Assembly: GCA_024362935.1 (NCBI GenBank)
Contig: JANCRA010000164.1
Coordinates: 62,001-126,000 of the forward strand
Length of the DNA: 64,000 nt
From: Setophaga petechia
Taxonomy: Eukaryota; Chordata; Aves; Passeriformes; Parulidae
Reading direction: 5' to 3'
Of the stretch, positions 22,856 through 34,853 are shown one piece after another (within the stretch, counting starts at the first letter, position 1; each line of letters begins with the position of its first letter). The notes beneath the pieces were generated by a model. That model worked only from the letters and a program-made list of their open reading frames with translations, ran no database searches and had not been told where the DNA came from. A program made the position numbers and the translations under genes.

Positions 22856-24826
22856 AGAGCTTTCCTGAAAGCCTCGTGGAACTACTGGAGGGTGCGGATG
22901 GGGAGCTGGTTGGGCTGACCCTCTCTGTGCTCAGCAAGATGCTCCAGGACAAAAGTGACAATTCCTGTCCCCATTGGTCTGCAGCTGGCTGAGGCACTCC
23001 GGCCACTCTTCGACAGTGTAAGACTGTACCCTCTGTCATGGTGCTGTGTGCTGCCAGGAAACTTTGTGCCCTGTGGATTTTCAGGCCCCGGCCCAGGTGG
23101 GCCTGGAATAGCCAGTGCTGAGGTCTTGCCCACTTCCTTTCCACAAGGACACCAGCCATGTGCACCTTCTCTCCATTTGCCTCTTTCGAGAGATGACAGT
23201 CTACCTAAAGGAAGAGGGAAAAAATTCCCTGAAGATGTGTGTGCCAGAGTCTGCTTCCACTCTTCTACCACCTGTAGGATGAGAACCAGCGTGTGGCAAA
23301 GGGGAGGATTCCAAGCTGCCTCCTGCCCTAGTGACTGGCAGACTGCAGCTCTCCAGTCTCCTCCTGGCTTTGCCTGCAGGGACACAGATCCTTGGCCCAG
23401 GCTGTGGTACCATCTCCTGGTCTCTGCTGCTCTTTCGGCTTCTCTGGAAACCCTGCTTCAAGCCACCAAGTTTCTGAAGAAGAGGAAGTTCAAGAGACGT
23501 CTGGAGAAGGACAAGCTGTGGAGATGTAGTGAGTGCCTGGTAGGGATGGTTCCAAAACCCAAAACACAGCCTGAACAAACCCTCTGCCCATAGTACCCAA
23601 GGCCTGTGGGGCTGGTAGCTGTGCCCCTGCCCACTCCTGCACTCATTGCCACCAGCCTGCACCCCACATGCTGCTTCTTACTGTCAGCCTGTCAGCTCAC
23701 AAACTCCTTTCCAGACTCCTTCCCCCACAATCCAGGGGGCCAATGGAGCCCTGGCCCAGTTGTTCTTTGGCAGCAGACTGGCATCAAGGTTCCCTATGGA
23801 GTAGCCAGCCCTCTGCTCCCTTCAGACTCTGGCACCATCCAGCTGCTGTCTGAGCAGGAGAGCCCAGTCCTGGGCACAGGTGCAAGCTGGTCAAGGCACA
23901 GAGTCTGTACCAAGCCTTCCCTTCCTGCCCTTGCACTGTCTCCAGCTGGCAGAGGACAGAAAAACAACAGACGAGTACTGGCGCCAGTCCCTGGCACACC
24001 TGCAGGGCTCACAGGGGTCCATGCGAGAGATCGCCATCAAGTTCCTGGGTGAGCCACAGCCCCGAGGGCGCTCCTGTGCCCCAGCAGCTTTGCCCCAGCC
24101 CTGGCTGCTGTGCTGGCAACAGGATTTAGCCCAGTGACTTTCGAGCCCTGGCTCCCTGGTCAGGGCCACAGTCCCTTGGGGCCGCTGCCACCCTCTGTCA
24201 CCCTGGGGTTTCACAATCTGGGAAGTTGCTGGGCTCAGCCCTGCCAGGGGAGGAGGGCGTGTGGCTGGGCTGGCAGCACTGGTGTGGGGGAGCTGAGTCA
24301 CTGGAACCATAACAGGCTCTGTGTTCCCAGGCCTCATTGGGCAGCGCATGAGGGAACGACGGCAGGAAGAGTTCCAGATCATCTGTGATGGTGAGTGGGG
24401 TGTCAGCTGGGGCTGAGCAGGGAGGAGTAGAGAGCCAGGAAGCTTCAATTCCTGCCCATCTTGTAAGAGGTCTGTTCCCTGCATGGACGAAGTGCAGTGC
24501 AGGCAGAGCAGAGAAGGATTTAAGGGGCATATGGGATATTTGTAGCCAGCACCTTCTGGCTGATTCCATGAGCTCCTGCTCTCTCCTGGCCATGAGAAGA
24601 GCTGGATGGGAAGGCCCTCGTGGGTATGTCAGGAAGGCTCCTGGGGACTCAGCAGATGCGTGGTCTGACCTTGTCTGTTCTTCTGTGTTCCAGCCCTTCT
24701 AGGCATGGCAAATGACATCAGCCCCTCTGTCTCAAGCCTGGCAGATCAAACACTGCGCAGCCTAAGAACTGTACAAGGAAATGGATTGCCTGGCCCATGG
24801 CAGCTGCTACAAGCCCAGCTGTGCAG
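22856..24826 (+). pseudogene. MROH-like (maestro HEAT repeat) gene fragment, left arm
   Basis: Encodes pieces of a HEAT-repeat protein resembling the maestro heat-like repeat family. Pieces in order: 22856-23020 (SFPESLVELLEGADGELVG, then LQLAEALRPLF after a one-base frame change); about 23430-23527 (TLLQATKFLKKRKFKRRLEK); and exons 23946-24048, 24331-24390 and 24694-24826. The last three have good AG/GT borders and join in frame (REIAIKFLG+LIGQRMRERRQEEFQIICD+ALLGMAND). The 5' half of the gene is absent. The early frame change and missing exons suggest a decayed copy, though the last three exons are still clean. It lies next to the Topors-like copy in both arms. Confidence 0.6.
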
Positions 24827-25532
24827 GGTGTGTAGGCAATAACCTTCCCTCTGGGTCCGTGGCTGGCCGTGCTTTGCGAGCTGTGAGCAGAGCTGATCCC
24901 AGCAGCTCTGTCTGCTGGGACCACCTCAGCCTGCAGCAAGGCCAAGTGGGTCCTGGCCTCTCCTGACCCACAGCACAACTTGCTTTCTTCCCAGCATGGA
25001 AATATAAAAACTGTATGATCACATCACACAGAGGGCCAGAAGCTTTTTATTTTGGCTACAAGTGTCCACAGGGCATTGGGGAAGAGGAGAAAAAGAGTGT
25101 TTTGCAGCAAGCAACCCGGCTACTCAGGCAGGATGGTAGGAAAAGTGTCTGGAAGCTGCTTTTTAGGACTTTGGTTGTTCTGCTGAAGCTTCTGACAGAG
25201 CTGATGGGCAGATCCCAGAGCTGTGGAGAGCTCCTGGGAAATTTGTCCTTGGATATGTCTACAAATGCTCTCCCAGCCATGAACTGCCATCTGTGTCCGG
25301 TCCATATGTTACTGCCTCGACTGTTGAGTGTCTGAGGTGCCTCTTGAGGCTGCTATGGAGCTCCTTCACCAAGGAATGGATTGGGATACAACATCCCTTT
25401 CTGCTTATATTTGGGCACTGACAGAGGCTGGAGCACTCTGGCTCGAGCTTGGGCTCCCGCTAAGCAAGATTGCTGATGAGAGCAGCTCATGGTCCTCAGC
25501 TCTTCCCTCTGCTGTGACAGACAGACGTGGCC
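24827..25532 (+). other. Open stretch between MROH-like and RING segments
   Basis: After the last MROH-like exon, an acceptor (TTCTTCCCAG near 24995) leads into a 106-codon open frame (25015-25335; SVLQQATRLLRQDGRKSVWK, then VVLLKLLTELMG). I do not recognise it. It is present in the right arm in inverted form with small changes. It may be 3' untranslated sequence. Confidence 0.3.
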
Positions 25533-26930
25533 ATGGGGACAGAATGGAGCTGCCCCATCTGCCAGGTCACTAAGAAGGATGTGAATTTTTCTCTGCCCTG
25601 TCACCACCGGTTCTGCCTGGGCTGCATCCTGCAGTGGGCAAAGAGAAATCCAGCGTGCCCACTCTGCAGAAGAATGATAGAAGCTGTCAGGTTTTCTGAG
25701 TAGGATGAACAGGACTACATACAATTTGCCATCAGCTGCCCCAAACAATTGCTAGAGTCCAGCAGGGAGAGAGCCTGGCCACCTTGCTGAAAACAGCCCC
25801 CAAGACCCTGTGATGGCTGCTCCATCTTCCTCACAGGGAACGCTGTCCCCAGCTGAGCAGGGGGCTGCAGCACCAGAGCCTGTGGATGGCCTCCTGCCCA
25901 AGGTGTGGGCCGAATTTTTCAAACAACAATGTCATCTACTGGACCAAAGGTGGCCCTGGCTGCACCAGAAGCTGGAGGGAATGTGCCAGCACCAGAGATG
26001 GCTGGTTAAGGAATTCATAGAGCAGCATCCTGCACGCCCTCTGTGCCTATGGTCAAGCTGCCAAAATCTTGGTGCCAGTACTGCAGCTTCTCCCCTGTAG
26101 CAGACTGAATTGCTGCTAGCATAGTCCAGGGTAAAGAAGCAAAAAGGACCTTTGCATAATCTCCACAGGTGTTTGATTCAGCGGTGCAGGGAGATGTTCA
26201 GGTCCTAGCACCCACACACAGAGGGTCTCACTTTGTCTCCACAGGGGCCTGGGGGCTGACCCTGATCTCAGGGCAGTACAAAGATGAGGGGGCCAATCAG
26301 GGAATAGGGAAGGTGTGGCTCAGGAACACAGGAACAGACATAGGAACAGGGGAAGGAGCCAATGGGGTCTAACAGCTTTATGAGGGAAGCTTCTTGTGCC
26401 TCCCTAGACCAGGGAATGCCCCCCCAGGGTCTCCACAATTCCCCGTGTTTTATATTATTAGGAGAGCTTCTCTGAAGGATCAACTGAATCAACACAAAAT
26501 GGCAAAAACAATCAAAACCACTTATAAGACAATTGTACAAAATGCAAACAATTCTGAGTTCCCAATGTGCCAACGGATTTCTTGGACTGCCTTAGATCTG
26601 GCAGGAGGGATGCAGGGTTTTCTTAGCACAGTTTATCAGGAAACTGAGTCATACATACTGAACCTCTGGTCCATGGCCTCCTCACTGTCACTGTGCAGCA
26701 AGGAGGCCCAGAGGCTGCTGTGCTCAGGTCCTGTCAGGGATGAAAACAGCGGCTCTGTGAGCTGCAGCAGCTCACAAGAGGAGAATGCTTCCAGAAGCTC
26801 TGTTGGCTCCAGTGTGGAAGACCAGCAGAGCACACTGGAAGCCAGCCTCCATTGCAGCCACCCCCCAGCTGTGCCCATCATCACTGCCAAGCTATTCTGC
26901 AGGAAAGCTTTTACAGACCAATCAGTTTGG
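25533..26930 (+). pseudogene. Topors-like RING-finger pseudogene, left arm
   Basis: Starts with a 56-codon frame (25533-25703) holding a complete C3HC4 RING pattern: CPIC, then CHHRFCLGC, then CPLC, as in ubiquitin E3 ligases of the Topors type. A TAG at 25701 ends it. The following sequence (QFAISCPKQLL) continues in frame past the stop, then shifts. A second segment, 25810-26098, encodes GLLPKVWAEFFKQQCHLLDQ..., and a third, about 26566-26860, encodes MQGFLSTVYQETESYILNLW and a Ser-rich tail. Between them (26100-26560) is AT-rich, possibly LTR-derived sequence. The stop and frame change argue against a full-length product, though a short RING peptide is possible. Confidence 0.6.
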
Positions 26931-27484
26931 ATGTAATTAAAATGCCAGTACATTTCATCTAGCCATTTTGGTATTAGAACAAAACCACGACTGACTGCAC
27001 AGCCTTTTGTAAAATATTTTAAAATAAATTTTCAAATCAACAGTCTGAGTAGGACTCAGAATAAAAACTCTACCAAACTTCAACTCCATTGGAAGATTCC
27101 CTTGTCACCCTGTGAATCAACTCTACATTCAGACGATTAAAAGTCCCAGTTACGGTGGTTTTGGTATGGGTAGGAATTGGGGAAGGGTCTTCTTCCTTCT
27201 CAACTCCATGCTGCAGTGCCTTTGGGATGTGGCCTGCTGGCTGTTGTTTGTGCAGCCCTGGTGTTTCTACATGAGGCAGAAAGTGCAATTGCATTTCCAG
27301 CCAAAAGCCCATGAGGAGGGGGCAGCCAGAGCTGTGCCAGACACAGGCCAGCAGCTGCGCCGCCAGAGGGTTTTGGTTCCTGCCCAGTGCAGCTGGTGCA
27401 TCTCTCCCGTGAGTGCCTCCCCTGCCCAGGTGCCCATGGAGAGCAGGTGCAGGGTTCTGCAAGGGGTGTGGAACAGGGTGGGGA

Positions 27485-27760
27485 TGTCTGCTGGCAACAG
27501 AGTGCAGCAGAGAGCAAACAGTCCAGGATGTTCCTGGAGTGTGTGACAGAGAACTTGTGACACAGCTGGTGACTGAGCCAGGGAGGGAAGGCACTGCTGG
27601 AGCTTCTGTTTGTGAAGAGAGAAGGGCTGGTGGGTGACAGGAGGGTTGGAGGCAGCCTTGGGCTCAGTGATCACAAAATGCTTCTGTTTGATTCCCAGAG
27701 AAGGAAGGAGAGATGTTGGGGAAGTGTTGACCTGCAACAAATTGTGAATTTGTTAAGCTT
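27485..27760 (+). mobile_element. CR1-type LINE ORF2 fragment, left arm
   Basis: Two frames together give a stretch typical of CR1 ORF2 just after the endonuclease: SRMFLECVTENL, then KREGLVGDRRVGGSLGLSDHK. The frame changes near 27560. Upstream (26940-27480) and downstream (27760-28750) I see no supportable gene; 28300-28640 is GC-rich and contains only accidental open frames. Confidence 0.65.
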
Positions 27761-28750
27761 AAACAGGCAGTGCTTAGTCGTACCTTCCCTCACACCAGTG
27801 GCTGATGTGTGCAAGTGGATGTCTTAGCCTTGAGAATAAAGACAGTGGGCCCACTGAGGAGGTAGCTGCAATGCATTCAAGGAGAAGAAGGCTCTTAACC
27901 ATGGAAGGAGAATTTGAGGAATGGGATGTTCACCACAGGACCACCAGAGACCCTCAAGAGACCCCCTACTCTAAATGTCAGTAATTTTGGGGAAGTGATT
28001 TAAACATGTCAAATACTTTGTGAGAACGTTTAGCCAGTGAGTTTGAGCAAAGTAATGAAAGTAATGTCTTAGTTCCATGGATACCAACATGTGGGTATGC
28101 ATGTTTCAGGGAAGTGATTCCCCACACACCCAGCACTGAAATAAAGTAATGCCACTTTTCTCACACTGAGCTGGCAGTGTGGATCAGGCCCTGCTCAGTA
28201 ACTTTCATTTTGGTCATTTCTACTGAAGCATAAAGAATGGTTGACATGAAATCTTTTACAGCTGTTTCCATCTTGTTTACCTTTTGGGGGACCAAGGTTC
28301 TGTGCTGCAGGTGCCCTGGGTGTGTGCAGAGCAGTGCAGCCCCAGACAGCCCTTGGTTTGCCCACAGGTTGTCATGCCTTGTTCCCAGGTGTGCCCAGCT
28401 GTGGCAGGAGAAGGAGCCCGCAGCGCAGTGGGCACCGTGCCCTGCCCAGCCGGGGCTCTCTGGCACAGAGCAGCAGCAGCAGCGCCAGCACCGTTCAACC
28501 CGCTCCTGCCTTGGCTTCCCCTGGCACACAGGAGCCTCTGGAAATCAGCACCGGCAGTGGCGTTCCCAGCTTGGAGCAGCTGCTGCTGGGGGCAGATGCT
28601 GCCAGTTCGACTGCTGCCAAAGGGGAAGGAAGGCAGAGATGTACAGGCACCGGAGCCCTGGGCATGTCCAATAAAGGGGCAAATATGTGGGGAGATTTGT
28701 TAGGAAGCATTTCAGCTGTTATGCCAACAGGGGCTTCTCTCCTGGGTCTG

Positions 28751-29179
28751 TGTGTTCTAGATGAGTAATGCAATGGTTGGCTCTGACAATTAAGCAGTAG
28801 ATGTTATGTGGATGTTCAAATGTGTAGTGATGATATTGTAAAATATCCTCCCATAGTCCTCTTTCCTGTCCCCCTTGTAACAGCCTTGGTAGCCAGGGCA
28901 TTTGGGGAGGGCTGGTTTAGGACCAGCAGGCAGGGTGTAACAACACCTGACCTCCAGTCAAGATGCAAGAAAGTAATCTCCAGCAATGGACAGCAGAGAA
29001 AGAGTTGACTGACAAAACTTTTGCAGGGGCTAAGGGTATAAAAGGCAGAGCATCCTTTTTGTAGATGAACACATGACTGCTAGTCATGGAGACTCCTAAT
29101 GCTGTAATTTTTCCTTATTCAGTCCTTTCTTAATGTTTAATAAACCTTTAAAAAGTTCAAGGAAGGGTAGTTTCTCACA
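28751..29179 (+). mobile_element. Solo LTR, left arm
   Basis: 429 bp from TGTGTTCTAG to TTTCTCACA, with TATAAA at 29037-29042 and AATAAA at 29139-29144 in the right order and spacing for a plus-oriented LTR. The copy in the right arm (58850-59278) has the same length. A truncated relative starts at 10885. Confidence 0.75.
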
Positions 29180-29648
29180 TGTGCGATGCTGTGGACCATT
29201 TTCTTGGTCTGGTTTCCTTTGCTTGTGTCCCATCTGAGTGCTCAGTTGGGGTACAGGCTGTAGGTGCTTGGGGCACTCTTGGAGTTCCTCTTGGATACCC
29301 TGAACAGCAGGCTTTGGCCCATGGGGGGAGTTTGTGCTGCTTTGTGTCAGAGAAGAACTTCCCAGGCTCTTTTGTGTTTGCTGTAGGGAAGGTTGGTTAT
29401 TGCTTTGCATAAATTCCCAGACCAACATGGAGCGTTTGCTTTGTGATGTCAGGGCATGGTTGCCACCTGGTCACAGTGCCATCAGAAGGTTGCCTTGGTG
29501 CATGGAAGGCCTGAGTGTCAGAGCAGCCCTAGGCCTTGCTCAGTTGAGGAGAACTTTCCTGGTTGGCGCCTTTGTCAGCAGGTAGCTGCCCACTGACAAG
29601 AGCTCTGTGTTTTCTCGTGTTGTGGTGAACTCCCACAGCACTGCTACC

Positions 29649-30335
29649 ATGTTTCACCATCTGGCCACGGCAGCTTTTGCTGCCTATGGCATTACTTTTT
29701 CTGCCTACTACATGACACACTTCTACCGTAAGTAGAGGTTTCCCTTCTGCTTAGGTTAGGGTGTATCCTAACCTGGCTTTTGTATGTCTGCCTGCTCTTT
29801 CTTGGTGACTGAGTTTCTGATTTTGAAACAGAAAGAGCATTAGGATGCCACTGGTTTGGTAAAGCTCCTGTCAAGGCATTCAGCTAAAAAGGGGGTGTCT
29901 GTAGCCACAGGGGCAGCATTTGCAGGCGAACCTGCAGGGGTTCTGTTCCCTCCATGGGAGAGTCTGTGGCAGCAGAGTCTGTCATTGCCTCAGTTTGCTG
30001 GGACAAGCAAGACACCTTTGAAAATGTAGAATGGCAGACCTTCAGGGAATGCCTTCTAAAAATTCTGCAGTTGTTCCCAGAATTCAGGGAAAGCTTCTTT
30101 CTTTCTAAGATTTGTCATGAAAGGATTTGACTGTCTACCTTGACCTTTTACTGAGTGCTAAAATAGTTATTCCCTTGGAAAGGAAGTGCAAACTCTAAAG
30201 CAGTGAGTGTCTGCTCCTGAACCCTGGAGCTGCTGCTGTGCTGTTTCGCAAAAACTCCCACGGCTCAGGGGGATTCTGGGGAAGCTTTTCTGGGCAACTG
30301 TTTCCTCCAAGTGAATGAGAATTAGTGCATGTAAC

Positions 30336-30366
<31 letters not shown>

Positions 30367-30711
30367 GTACCTGAAGGAGAGGATTTTAGAAGCTGTTTTA
30401 TGTGTTTGGTAGAACAGGAGCATTGAGTGTTAAAGAACAATTTGCATTTTCTTGATCATCTTTGTATTCATTTACTGGCTAAGCAGGCCGAAGTGTAGGC
30501 ACAGCCAAGAATATTGTCCTGATCCCTTTCTGGCTGTGTGAATGAAATGTGTCTCCAGGAGGGAAGTTGTGAAACGGGAAATCATCTCTGTTTGGGTTGA
30601 CTTGTTCTGTGGGATTCAGAGGTCCAGGCAGTTTTCTGATAGCATCTGGTTCATTTTCCCTTCCCTACAGGTCTCCTGAAGCGTGTATTCAGCAGTGCGG
30701 AAGATCCTGAG
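29649..30711 (+). CDS. Two exons of a small membrane protein, left arm
   Basis: I do not recognise the family. Exon 1 (29649-29727) starts at ATG and encodes MFHHLATAAFAAYGITFSAY plus YMTHFY, a hydrophobic helix. Donor GTAAG follows at 29728. Exon 2 (30671-30711) has acceptor CCCTACAG and donor GTGAGTG; the split codon CGT (Arg) is completed across the intron, giving LLKRVFSSAEDPE. Together they make exactly 40 codons, ending in phase 0 at a donor, so at least one more exon is expected but not found before the ERV-B insertion. The right-arm copy has an identical exon 1 and two amino-acid-neutral-length changes in exon 2. Short membrane proteins of this shape are often mitochondrial or ER proteins. 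That is only a guess. Confidence 0.45.
30342..30366 (+). repeat. Poly(A) run, left arm only
   Basis: 25 consecutive A. The corresponding place in the right arm (near 57690) has unique sequence, so it arose or was lost after the duplication. Confidence 0.9.
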
Positions 30712-31084
30712 GTGAGTGAGAAAGGAACATTTCATATTTGTGGTGTTTAAGAATTGTAGAGGAGGATGTGAGCTTGGCCAGTAGCAGTAGACTGTAGAGG
30801 GCCAGCTAGGAAGGCCAAAAGAAAATCCATTTTCATTTCTGCAAAAACAATAACAAAAGCAGAGGTAGATATTTTTAAATTTCCATCTCAGAGCTTTGAA
30901 GAACTAAAAACCTAGTTTTGCAAAGAGAACAATGCTTGTTGACTGCAGAAAGGGAAATTTAACACAGAGCAATTTCCTATACAGTAAAGTGGATCATTTT
31001 AATATAAACAGAGTGACTTAGAATCCTATTCCTATGAAACTTTATGATACCTACTTGGAACATGAGGTGGTAGACAAGGAAGGC

Positions 31085-31584
31085 TATAGTTTTTGTGGTT
31101 CCCTAGGTGGTATCCGGGTGTGTCCTGCTGGCTCCCCTGGCTCTCGCTGGTGAGCCGAAGGCTACAGCTGTAGTTATTTCCCACAGCGGAGCCTATGGCT
31201 AGTTATGGAATGCAGCACACGAGCTCTTGGGGAGTCCAGGCAGGAAAGGAACTCAGTTACCTTTGGCGGGGAAGCTTACAGCGTCAGTGAAGAGAAGAAG
31301 CAGGCTCTGTTGTAAGTTTAGTCCAGGTTTAATAGATGCATAAGCGGTCCCTGAGGTGGTTCCAAGACCCGCCCTGGGGAGAACCTCTCTGGTGGAAATC
31401 CGAGAGGCAACAGAGAGAGAGCCACATGGTCTCTGTATTTTTCAAGCCTCGGATTAGGGGTGGGGAAGGACAGGTGAAAGCCAATCAGGTGTCAGGGGAT
31501 GTCTCAGGTAGATTTGATTGATAGGCAGCTAGGTGGGAGGAAGAAGGGGGAGGGGGCAGGAGAGAGTTGCATAACACTGCAACA
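31085..31584 (-). repeat. ERV-B 3' LTR
   Basis: On the minus strand it starts TGTTGCAGTG directly after the purine tract CTAGGGGGAGA (31585-31595) and ends ...ACTATA. An ATTAAA poly(A)-type signal lies at plus 31328-31333. The terminal dinucleotide is TA instead of CA, as in the other LTR. Confidence 0.95.
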
Positions 31585-31601
31585 TCTCCCCCTAGTTTTG
31601 T

Positions 31602-32055
31602 TTAAAAAGAAGAAAACGGGGTTTGTGGTGCAGAGTGCTCACCAAACCATGGTTGGTAAATTAGTTCCTCCTCTATAGGAGGTTCAGTGTTTTCCACTGA
31701 GGGTTCTATGTTATTTAATGGAGTACTAAGGGTTTCTAAATGGTAAACTTCAGGAGGGGGAGATGAGCTTGAAATTAACTTGAGAACCATGCGCTTGATT
31801 AGTCCAAAAACAATGCTAACAACTACAACAATGATAATTAATATAAACAATATTGAAATTACAGTTTTCAGAATAGATCTCAACCAGCCCGAGAGTCCCC
31901 AGTCCTTGAATGGTCCACTCAGCTAGTTGTCAGTTTCTCTCTTGATGTCTGAGGTCTTTGCCAAGATAGTCCATACGTGCTTTGAGCTGAGGGACTATGC
32001 AGGAGATTGCTGGTGGGGTGATCACGAGTAGGATGAGGAGCAGGCTCAGTCTCAT
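31602..32055 (-). pseudogene. env: ERV-B vestigial env
   Basis: Only the two ends of an envelope gene remain. A 41-codon frame (32055 down to 31930) begins MRLSLLLILLVITPPAISC, a good signal peptide, and stops at TGA. In another frame a membrane anchor (SILFILIIIVVVVSIVFGL) with an acidic tail runs from about 31921 to 31602. The surface subunit, fusion peptide and CX6CC region are absent. The two pieces are out of frame, so no envelope protein is made. Confidence 0.75.
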
Positions 32056-32121
32056 GGCGTCTCGAGACTGCACACGAACAGCAGGATCTAAACTGGTGCA
32101 AAAAAACTTAAGACAAACATA

Positions 32122-34853
32122 TTACAAGCTGTTCCAGATAGGAGGCCTTAATGGAATTTCCTCCAGAGAACGCGTGTGGCGTTTTCTTCTCCAGGCAGCG
32201 TTAGCAACCTGGGGCACTTCTGTAGATTTCTCTGAGACCTTGGGAACATAGGGCTTTACCCACTTGGAGGGAACCCATTTTAACCCAGAGGGGGTGGACA
32301 CACAGGCGTATCCACGTCCCCAAGTGACTAAGTTGTAAGGTCCCACCGTTTTCCAAGTCTCAGGGTCTTTTACTAAAACCGGAGGCTTTTCTTTTAGCTT
32401 CAAGTGACTGCTCCCCCCAAAGTGGCGCAGGATAGGCGGGTTCAGGCTGTCAAAGGAACAATTCAGAAAATTTATCGTGAATAATGCCCTGGACAACCGG
32501 ATGTGGGGGGGTTCCACTTTCAGAACCTGTTGTTGCTGTTCCAGGACTCTTTTAATACTGCAGTGAGTCCTTTCCACGATGGCTGACCTGTAGGGGAGTA
32601 GGGGATGCCAGTTTTATGCTCTACTCCCCATTGCTGCAGGAAGCTCCCGAATTCCTTGGATTTATAGGCAGGGCCATTATCAGTTTTCAGCTCCTTGGGG
32701 ATGCCCATGAAAGAAAAAGCCTGTAAGAGGTGCTTAATGGCATCATTAGATGACTCTCCTGTGTGGGCAGAAGCATAGACCACTCCAGAAAAGGTATCTA
32801 CACTAACATGAACATATTTCTGCCGTCCAAATGACTGTACATGTGTGACATCTGTTTGCCACAGTTCACAACTGTTTAACCCCCTAGGGTTTGCTCCTGC
32901 AGTCAGTGTAGGGAGTGCGTGTTGTTGGCAATTTGGGCATGTGTCCACAATCGCTTTGGCCTGTTCTCGAGTGATGTTAAACAAACGAACTAGGCCAGGT
33001 GCATTTTGGTGGAAGAGCTGGTGGCTGATTTTTGCCTGTTCAAAGACATTAGGAAGAGTGGCCATCACTGCAGGTGCAGCAAGAGCATCTGCCCTTCTGT
33101 TACCTTCAGCGATAAACCCTGGCAAATCGGTGTGTGACCTGACGTGCATCACATAAAATGGTTGCTCCCGGCGAGTGATTAACTTTACAAGTTTTGAGAG
33201 CAATTCAAACAGTGTGATGTTAGACACTTCTTGCAGTGTTGCTTGGTCTGCTCTGGATACTACTCCTGCCACATATGCAGAGTCTGTAATAAGATTAAAT
33301 GGTTCTGAGAATCTTTCAAAAGCCCGAACAACAGCAGCTAATTCAGCAACCTGAGGTGAACCTTCCACCTCAGCAATGTCTGTCTCCCACTGCTGGGTTT
33401 GAGGATCCTTCCAAGTCATAACAGACTTGTGGGACCTCCCTGATGCATCTGTAAAGACAGTTAGAGCCTTTTTTAAAGGTCTCTTACTCAGAGCGCTTCT
33501 CAATTTCAGAATAAATTGAACCTCCTGTTCAAACATTTTGTGGGCAGGCCGGTGGACAGAAATTTGTCCTGAGTAGGAATCCAGAGCAAACTGCAATACT
33601 TCATTTTCTCGAAGCAATTGTTCTAATATTTGCATAGAATTTTGACCTGATTTTAATTCGGTTGGAATGTGAATGCACTCAAAGTCACATCCTGCTAGCT
33701 CCCTGATCCGGGTCCTTGCTTTCCGGATCAGTTCTGCTACCAGCTCCTGAGGCTTTGTCATTCTCTTGGGCCGTTTGTGACTGAGGAAAACCCATTCTAT
33801 GATCAAGAGAGGGTCCCTCTTGTCTTGGCCCTTTTTAGATGTGCCCTTTGCCTTAGGTGTATGTTTTTCCTCCCACTGGAAAATGATTCCATGGAGGTGT
33901 GGCAACTTACCTAAGATGATAAGTTTGAATGGCAGGTCAGGCCGGCATCGGTGAGCCTGTCTTGTGGACATTGCAATTTGAACCTTTTCTAGAGCTTTCC
34001 GTGCTTCTGGGGTAACAGACCTAGGAGCACCTCGGTCCTCTCCCCCTTTCAATAAATTGAAAAGAGGGGCAAGGTCTTCATTAGTTAGACCAAGCCATGG
34101 TCTTACCCAATTCAAGGATCCACACAGCTTGTGGACATCCGCAAGGGTCTTGATGTTTGGATTGATTTCTAGTTTTTGAGGAACAATTGTCCTGTTTCCA
34201 ATTTCTAGGCCCAAATATTTCCAAGGTGGCATCTTTTGAATTTTCTTTTCCTGGAGCTCGAATCCTACAACAATCAATGCATCGATTGTTAGGTCAAGGA
34301 CATGTGTGAGTAGATCATCATTGGGGGCACACACAAGGATATCATCCATATAATGATAGATGATGGCCTTTTCTGCAGCTGCACGGACTGGGGAAAGCAG
34401 GGAAGAGACATACCACTGGCAGATAGCTGGGGAGACCTTCAGACCCTGAGGAAGAACTGTCCAGTGGTACCTTTTCATAGGGGCTTCCATGTTGATGGTT
34501 GGGACTGAGAATGCGAAACGTGGTGCATCGTCAGGGTGCAGGGGGATATGGAAAAAACAATCTTTAATATCAATAACAGCTAATTTCCAGTCCTGGGGAA
34601 GCATTGTTGGGGATGGCATACCAGGTTGGGGAGAGCCCATATCTTCAATAACATTATTGATTTGTCGGAGGTCGTGGAGGAGCCGCCATCTCTTTTTGTC
34701 AGCTTTCTGAATGACAAACACTGGAGAATTCCACGGGGAAGTGGTCTCCACAATGTGACCCTTTTTCAATTGCTCTTCTACTAGCTCCTCAAGCGCCTTT
34801 ATTTTCTGTTTACTGAGCGGCCATTGTTTCACCTGAACTGGGTTGTCTGTTTT
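32122..34853 (-). pseudogene. pol: ERV-B pol (RT, RNase H, integrase), one frame change
   Basis: Copies viral RNA and inserts the DNA. The frame starts after the protease stop. It holds the RT fingers and palm (WNSPVFVIQK, LPQGLKVSPAICQWY, YHYMDDILV), then RNase H (VFTDASGRSHKSVMTW, DSAYVAG) and the integrase zinc domain (HQLFHQN...CPNCQ). Integrase catalytic Asp residues are in WQTDVTH and TDNGPAYKS. At about 32590 a one-base loss shifts the frame. The Glu-bearing helix and the C-terminal DNA-binding part (GPYNLVTWGRGYACVST) continue in the next frame at 32122-32577. RT and RNase H appear intact; integrase is split before its Glu. Confidence 0.9.

Noticed and set aside
28237..28770. Several 120-150 codon frames in GC-rich DNA
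   Set aside because: They overlap in multiple frames, are mirrored in the right arm with frame-neutral substitutions, and show no recognisable domain or splice sites.
29430..29640. CRE-like TGATGTCA and GGTTGCC half-sites upstream of the small membrane exon, as a testis-type promoter
   Set aside because: These are single short matches with no other evidence; they could occur by chance.
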